Source: an uncultured Propionibacteriaceae bacterium
GTDB lineage: Bacteria > Actinomycetota > Actinomycetes > Propionibacteriales > Propionibacteriaceae
NCBI GenBank assembly: GCA_937859105.1
Contig: CALMAD010000278.1
Coordinates: 1 to 9,687 of the forward strand
Length of the DNA stretch: 9,687 nt
Reading direction: 5' to 3'
Program-made: the position numbers and the translations under genes
Shown here: in pieces, positions 6,470-9,687 of the stretch
Position numbering within the stretch: position 1 is the stretch's first letter
Layout: every line of letters starts with the position of its first letter
The notes under the pieces: model-generated
The model's input: the letters and a program-made list of their open reading frames with translations, nothing else
What the model was told of the DNA's origin: nothing
Databases searched by the model: none

Positions 6470-6817
6470 ATGAGCAACACCTTTGAGCTGGCCCACGTGG
6501 GCATCAACAACGACAACGCCGAGAAGGCCGCAGAACTCGCTCAACTGCTGGCCATGATGTTCAACCTCGAGACCCGCGCCGGGCAGAAGTCGGAGTTCGC
6601 CGGCTCCTACTTCGAGTGCGTCCGCACCCAGTACCTGGGGACCAACGGGCACATCGGCATGAAGACCGATGATCTTCCGTCGGCGGTCGAGGAACTCAAG
6701 GAGAAGGGCTTCACCTTCAACACCGACACCCTCGCCCACTTCCCCGACGGCCGGATGCAGAACATCTACCTCGACGGCGAGTTCGGGGGCTTCGCCATCC
6801 ACATCATGCAGAAGTAG
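6470..6817 (+). CDS. Small VOC (vicinal oxygen chelate) protein, KDPG-aldolase-appendage-like
   Basis: 115-residue single-domain protein and last gene of the operon, 30 bases after the permease stop. FELAHVGINNDNAEKA (5-20), YLGTNGHIGMKTDDL (55-69), a helix with VEELKEKGFTF (73-83), and the final IYLDGEFGGFAIHIMQK (99-115) show the beta-alpha-beta-beta-beta layout of VOC half-domains. From memory, this pattern closely resembles the C-terminal extension of some Firmicutes bifunctional KHG/KDPG aldolases. Candidate metal ligands are His9, Glu49, His61 and Glu104 or His111. It could be an epimerase/isomerase or lyase on the keto-acid intermediate, or a partner of the aldolase. No clear Shine-Dalgarno precedes the ATG (6440-6469 lacks a purine-rich core), so translation may depend on coupling to the permease. 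The terminator hairpin starts 14 bases after its stop. Confidence 0.75.
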   Translation: MSNTFELAHVGINNDNAEKAAELAQLLAMMFNLETRAGQKSEFAGSYFECVRTQYLGTNGHIGMKTDDLPSAVEELKEKGFTFNTDTLAHFPDGRMQNIYLDGEFGGFAIHIMQK

Positions 6818-6831
6818 CGCCCTGCCCCACT

Positions 6832-6858
6832 GGCCCCGGTCCGTTTCGGACCGGGGCC
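6832..6858 (+). terminator. Strong hairpin terminator ending the catabolic operon
   Basis: Perfect 12-bp stem, GGCCCCGGTCCG (6832-6843) and CGGACCGGGGCC (6847-6858), with a TTT loop, 14 bases after the VOC stop. Only TT follows, so it lacks the long U-tail, as often in high-GC bacteria. It lies between converging genes and its stem would form on either strand, so it may also stop minus-strand transcripts. Confidence 0.8.
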
Positions 6859-6898
6859 TTCGGCGTCCTGCTGGCCGCGGTCGTCCGGGGCTGTCGTG

Positions 6899-7768
6899 AG
6901 GGACGTCCGCGACGGGGGCGTCCGCGTCGATCTCGACCGCCCATCCGGACGCCGGCGCGCGGCCCCGCAGCGTCCACGACCCGTGGCGTTCTTCCTCGTC
7001 GGCCCCCACCGCCGCCTTGACGGGCGAGGTGCCGGGATTGCCCCACCGGACGACCCGGCCGCCGGGTAACCGCACGACCACGGCGGTCACCTCGGTCCGC
7101 AGCCCCAGCCGGGGTGGTCCGGTGTGGATCTGCCCGCCGGCGAACGCGACGCAGGCGTCCTGGCCGAAGCCCTGCGCCTGCCCCCACCACCAGGCGTCCG
7201 GGAAGCCGCCGGCGCCCCAGTTCTTCTCCGCGTACACCTCGGCCCCGTCGAGCCGCCATCGTTCGCCCGCGGCCTCCACCACCCCGGACGCCCGCCCGCC
7301 GAGCAGCCACGGGTGCCAGTACTGGTTCAGTGCCGGGACGCACTGAAAGACCGATGACCCTCCGAACGGGCCGGGCGGGTACGGACGCAACTCGTCCAGC
7401 GTCACGTCCAGCCGGACGCCGGGCAGCTCGGCTCGGACGTGCCGGTCGTCCCCGTGGAACGTCCCCTCCGCCCCGGACGCCCACGCTCCGGGCCCGCGGG
7501 GGCGGGCCGCGGCGTGCCGCAGGATCGCGTGCGTCCAGCGCCGGCCGGGCTCGGCGCCGACGCCCACCAGCGCCCACGCTCCCCCGGACTCCGGCCGCTG
7601 GACGCCGATCAGCGCGATCACCGACCGCCCGGACGCGGCGTCCGTGAAGCGCCAGTAGTACCCCTCCATGGCCGTCCCGTGGTCGTCGACGGGCGCGCCG
7701 AACGGCAGGTCGGCGCCGGAGCGGCGGTAGGCGTCCAGGGCCCGGCGGGCGGCACTCAGCGGATTCAT
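6899..7768 (-). pseudogene. Tocopherol-cyclase-family protein, 3' end apparently lost
   Basis: The recognisable part is about 290 residues from the ATG at 7768, chosen because GGGAGG lies 9 bases upstream; the ATG at 7777 directly abuts that site. Family hallmarks: EGYYWRF (35-41) at the N-terminus, NQYWHPWLLGGRASG (148-162), YAEKNWGAGGFPDAWWWGQ (179-197) and CVAFAGGQIH (206-215). These match the tocopherol-cyclase-like Pfam family, an open lipocalin-like barrel in which VTE1 closes the chromanol ring; bacterial members are of unknown function. After ADAPVADVP (282-290, nt 6899) homology seems to stop. The expected last beta-strands, roughly 50-70 residues, are absent. The frame has no stop of its own: it runs through the terminator and antisense through the VOC and permease genes to 5102. 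The other two frames end at about 6770 and 6804 without plausible family sequence. Best read as a gene truncated at the operon boundary; an unusual short C-terminus is the alternative. Confidence 0.6.
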
Positions 7769-7803
7769 GGCGCCCATCCTCCCTCGTCAGGGTCCGTTCG
7801 TCC

Positions 7804-7849
7804 CCGAGTTCGCGCCGAGTTCGCCCCGAGAGCGACCACGAGAGCGACC
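7804..7849. repeat. Short imperfect tandem repeats in a divergent intergenic region
   Basis: CCGAGTTCG occurs at 7804-7812 and 7815-7823 (11-base period), then GAGAGCGACC at 7828-7837 and 7840-7849 (12-base period). A degenerate GCGAGGGATCC follows. All lie between the divergent tocopherol-cyclase-like gene and the radical SAM gene. They may be a regulator-binding array on one face of the helix or simple slippage repeats. Confidence 0.5.
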
Positions 7850-7898
7850 GCGAGGGATCCGATCCGTGGCCGTGCGGACGCCTCGTCGGCAACCCCCG

Positions 7899-7904
7899 TA
7901 CAGT
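7899..7904 (+). promoter_or_regulatory. Possible -10 element of a leaderless promoter (TACAGT)
   Basis: TACAGT fits the actinobacterial TANNNT -10 and ends 6 bases before the ATG at 7911, so transcription could begin at the A of the start codon. No Shine-Dalgarno precedes this ATG, which supports a leaderless transcript. No convincing -35 is seen. Confidence 0.45.
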
Positions 7905-7910
7905 CGCCCC

Positions 7911-9155
7911 ATGCGCTCGCAGACCCGGACGCCGTTCTCGCTGATGGCCAAGCCCACCGGCGCGGCCTGCAACCTCGACTGCGAGTACTGCTTCTTCCTG
8001 TCGAAGGAGGCCCTCTGGGAGGGGCAGGGCCAGCGGATGTCGTCGCAGACGCTGCGCGCCTACCTCGCCAACTACCTCAACTCCCAGCCGGACGGCGACG
8101 TCACCGTGAGTTGGCAGGGCGGCGAGCCCACCCTGCGCGGCCTGGACTTCTTCCGGGAGGCCGTGGCCGTCGCCCGCGAGCTCAAGCGGCCGCGGCAGCG
8201 CGTCCGGCACGCGATCCAGACGAACGCGACGCTGATCGACGATGCGTGGGCGGAGTTCCTGGCGCGGGAGCGGTTCCTCGTGGGCGTCAGCATCGACGGC
8301 CCGGCCGAACTCCACGATCGTTACCGCGTCAACAAGGCCGGACGCGGCACCCACGAGCAGGTCGTCCGCGGCTGGCGGACGCTGCAGGACCACGGCGTCG
8401 ACGTGAATGTCCTCTGCACGGTGAACGCGGTGAACGCGGAGCGCCCGCTTGAGGTCTACCGGCATCTCCGGGACGACCTGGGCGCGGAGTTCGTCCAGTT
8501 CATCCCGATCGTCGAGCGGGTCGCGCCGGGCGAGGAGGAGGCGGCCGAGTCCGGCTGGCGGGACGCCTCCGGCACCTTCGTGCTCTACCGGCAGCGCGGC
8601 GACGGCATCACGTCGCGGACGGTCGACCCCGACGCCTACGGCCGCTTCCTCGTCGCGATCTTCGACGAGTGGCTCGACCGGGACGTCGGCCGCGTCTTCG
8701 TGCAGGACGTCGACGTCGCCCTCGGCGCCCTGTTCGGACGCTACTCGCTGTGCGTCCACGCGCCCGAGTGCGGGGACGCCCTCGCGATGGAGCACAACGG
8801 CGACGTCTACTCCTGCGACCACTACGTCGAGCCCCACTACCGGCTCGGCAACGTGGCGTCCGACTCGTTCGCGCGCATGCTCGGCTCGGCGCAGCAGCGG
8901 GAGTTCGGCACGTCGAAGCGGACCGCGCTCCCCCGCCAGTGCCGCGAGTGCCCGGTGCGGTGGGCGTGCCACGGCGGCTGCCCGAAGGACCGCTTCACGA
9001 CGACGTCCGACGGCGAGCCCGGGCTGAACTACCTGTGCGCGGGGTACTACCGCTTCTACACCCACGCGACGCCGGCGCTGCGCGAGATGGGACGCCTCCT
9101 GCAGGCCGGACGGCCGGCGTCCGACATCATGAAGCCGCGCTCGAAGCGCCGCTGA
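7911..9155 (+). CDS. Radical SAM/SPASM enzyme, anaerobic sulfatase-maturase (anSME) family
   Basis: Cytoplasmic [4Fe-4S] enzyme of 414 residues, the usual anSME length. LMAKPTGAACNLDCEYCFF (11-29) holds the SAM-cluster CxxxCxxC (Cys20, 24, 27) in the typical anSME context. SWQGGEPTL (67-75) is the SAM-binding GGEP motif. The SPASM part has Cys281 and Cys287, then GDALAMEHNGDVYSCDHYVEPHYRLGN (288-314, broken here only as a range: Asp289, Cys302), and CRECPVRWACHGGCPKDRF (344-362) with Cys344, 347, 353 and 357, then Cys376. These would bind two auxiliary clusters. Known members oxidise a Cys or Ser in type I sulfatases to formylglycine without oxygen; Asp289 is a candidate for the catalytic acid/base. 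No sulfatase lies in the window, so the partner protein is elsewhere or the target differs. It diverges from the tocopherol-cyclase-like gene across 142 bases and converges on the B3/4 gene. Confidence 0.9.
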   Translation: MRSQTRTPFSLMAKPTGAACNLDCEYCFFLSKEALWEGQGQRMSSQTLRAYLANYLNSQPDGDVTVSWQGGEPTLRGLDFFREAVAVARELKRPRQRVRHAIQTNATLIDDAWAEFLARERFLVGVSIDGPAELHDRYRVNKAGRGTHEQVVRGWRTLQDHGVDVNVLCTVNAVNAERPLEVYRHLRDDLGAEFVQFIPIVERVAPGEEEAAESGWRDASGTFVLYRQRGDGITSRTVDPDAYGRFLVAIFDEWLDRDVGRVFVQDVDVALGALFGRYSLCVHAPECGDALAMEHNGDVYSCDHYVEPHYRLGNVASDSFARMLGSAQQREFGTSKRTALPRQCRECPVRWACHGGCPKDRFTTTSDGEPGLNYLCAGYYRFYTHATPALREMGRLLQAGRPASDIMKPRSKRR

Positions 9156-9171
9156 CGAAGGGTGCGGCCCG

Positions 9172-9198
9172 GTCGGCGCCCGTTCAGGCCCCGCCGAC
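9172..9198. terminator. Weak hairpin between two convergent genes
   Basis: GTCGGCG (9172-9178) pairs with CGCCGAC (9192-9198) around a 13-base loop, overlapping the last codons of the minus-strand gene. The two stop codons are only 28 bases apart, so a shared bidirectional terminator is expected here, but the 7-bp stem is modest. Confidence 0.3.
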
Positions 9199-9687
9199 GA
9201 GCCGCCGCGCGACCGTGAGGTCGCCGAGGCGTCCGAGGTGCTCGACGAGCTCGTCGGCGGCCGCGCCGACGGCGTCCGTGGTGACCGGATCGAGCGTGTC
9301 GAGGATGAACAGGGCCCTCGTCGTGCCGTCGGTGAGGGCGGTGCGGCGGGTCTGGCGCCAATTCCAGCGGCGGCAGGTGACGCCGGCGTCGTCGCGCCAG
9401 ACGACCTCGCCCGGCTCGGGGTGCTCGACCGCCGACTCGCCGCCGGCCATCGTCTCGAACGGCTCGTCGCCGGTGGCCCGGGCGAGGTGCGGCGGGCCGG
9501 AGTAGCGGTCGAGGTCTTCGCCGCCGAGCGGGATGCGGTGCAGCACCGAGATCGCGTTGTAGGCGTCGGTGAGCCGGTTGACGCGCGGGAGGCCGGCGTC
9601 CGCGCGACGGAGGAGGGCCTCCAGGCTGTGGCGCGTGCGCTGGGGCTTCGCCCCGAACGCCCGGTAGGCCTCGCGCCAGGACGCCAC
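9184..9687 (-). CDS. Solo B3/4-domain protein (COG3382, Phe-tRNA synthetase beta B3/B4-like), 5' part outside window
   Basis: 167 C-terminal codons are visible, and the frame is open at the right edge. The valine/GTG at 9687 should not be taken as the start. Sequence typical of the family: ASWREAYRAFGAKPQRTRHS (2-21), LPRVNRLTDAYNAISVLHRI (33-52), LGGEDLDRY (54-62), GEVVWRDDAGVTCRRWNWRQ (92-111) and ALFILDTLDP (125-134). Full-length members are about 220-240 residues, so perhaps 60 residues are missing. The B3/4 fold edits mis-charged tRNA-Phe inside PheT; free-standing versions are thought to be trans-editing or nucleic-acid-binding factors, though most are untested. It converges on the radical SAM gene with a 28-base gap. 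Nothing links it functionally to its neighbour. Confidence 0.8.
   Translation of the reverse strand: MASWREAYRAFGAKPQRTRHSLEALLRRADAGLPRVNRLTDAYNAISVLHRIPLGGEDLDRYSGPPHLARATGDEPFETMAGGESAVEHPEPGEVVWRDDAGVTCRRWNWRQTRRTALTDGTTRALFILDTLDPVTTDAVGAAADELVEHLGRLGDLTVARRLVGGA

Noticed and set aside
2917..6817. Reading the operon as a sialic acid (nan) cluster
   Set aside because: The propeller lacks the sialidase arginine motif and secretion signal, the aldolase has DapA-type Arg142, and no ManNAc kinase, epimerase or NagA/NagB is present.
5102..6898. Long minus-strand frame continuing the tocopherol-cyclase-like protein to nearly 900 residues
   Set aside because: The extra part is the antisense of the VOC and permease genes, with the low-complexity composition typical of high-GC antisense frames; it crosses a strong terminator hairpin.
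7804..7849. CRISPR-like repeats
   Set aside because: Units are only 9-12 bases, directly adjacent, with no unique spacers and no cas genes.
2917..9155. Joining the sulfatase maturase with the operon as a sulfated-glycan locus
   Set aside because: The maturase has its own start region, is separated by a terminator and a minus-strand gene, and no sulfatase is present; the proximity alone is not evidence.
1..9687. tRNA, rRNA, insertion sequence or phage attachment site
   Set aside because: No tRNA cloverleaf, rRNA-like segment, transposase motif or flanking direct repeats were seen by eye; a covariance-model search was not possible here.

Overview
The window is very GC-rich DNA with G or C in most third codon positions, Shine-Dalgarno sequences of the AGGAGG type and short intergenic gaps. 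This fits a high-GC actinobacterium. The gene mix would suit a Propionibacteriaceae-like or related fermentative or facultative genus, but that is inference, and no rRNA or tRNA is present to fix the taxonomy.

Layout, left to right: (1) 1-779, minus strand, the N-terminal part of an MHS-type major facilitator that runs off the left edge and has no ATG/GTG/TTG at its expected start. (2) 1101-2558, plus strand, a divergent DHA2-type multidrug efflux major facilitator. (3) 2559-2916, an unusually structured leader: a hairpin after the efflux gene, two copies of a TGCGC-N5-GCGCA palindrome, and a hairpin covering a perfect Shine-Dalgarno in front of an alternative in-frame start. (4) 2917-6817, a compact four-gene plus-strand operon: a cytoplasmic Asp-box beta-propeller of the COG4692 'predicted neuraminidase' type, a dihydrodipicolinate-synthase-family aldolase/lyase, an SLC13/DASS-like permease and a small VOC protein. 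It ends in a strong 12-bp hairpin. (5) 7768 down to about 6899, minus strand, a tocopherol-cyclase-like gene whose 3' end seems to be missing where it meets the operon. (6) 7911-9155, plus strand, a radical SAM/SPASM enzyme of the anaerobic sulfatase-maturase type, probably translated from a leaderless mRNA. (7) 9184-9687, minus strand, a solo B3/4 tRNA-editing-like domain protein cut by the right edge.

The part most likely to be a little-described system is the operon at 2917-6817. A plausible model, which is inference, is this: the permease imports an anionic sugar derivative, the propeller enzyme cleaves or eliminates it inside the cell, and the class I aldolase splits a 2-keto-3-deoxy-type acid to pyruvate and an aldehyde. 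The VOC protein would act as an isomerase or accessory; it resembles the C-terminal extension of some KDPG aldolases. The paired palindromes upstream would be the operator of a regulator encoded elsewhere. The operon also looks like an insertion: the octamer GGCGTCCG/CGGACGCC is frequent in the flanks but scarce inside it, and its right end abuts a truncated gene.
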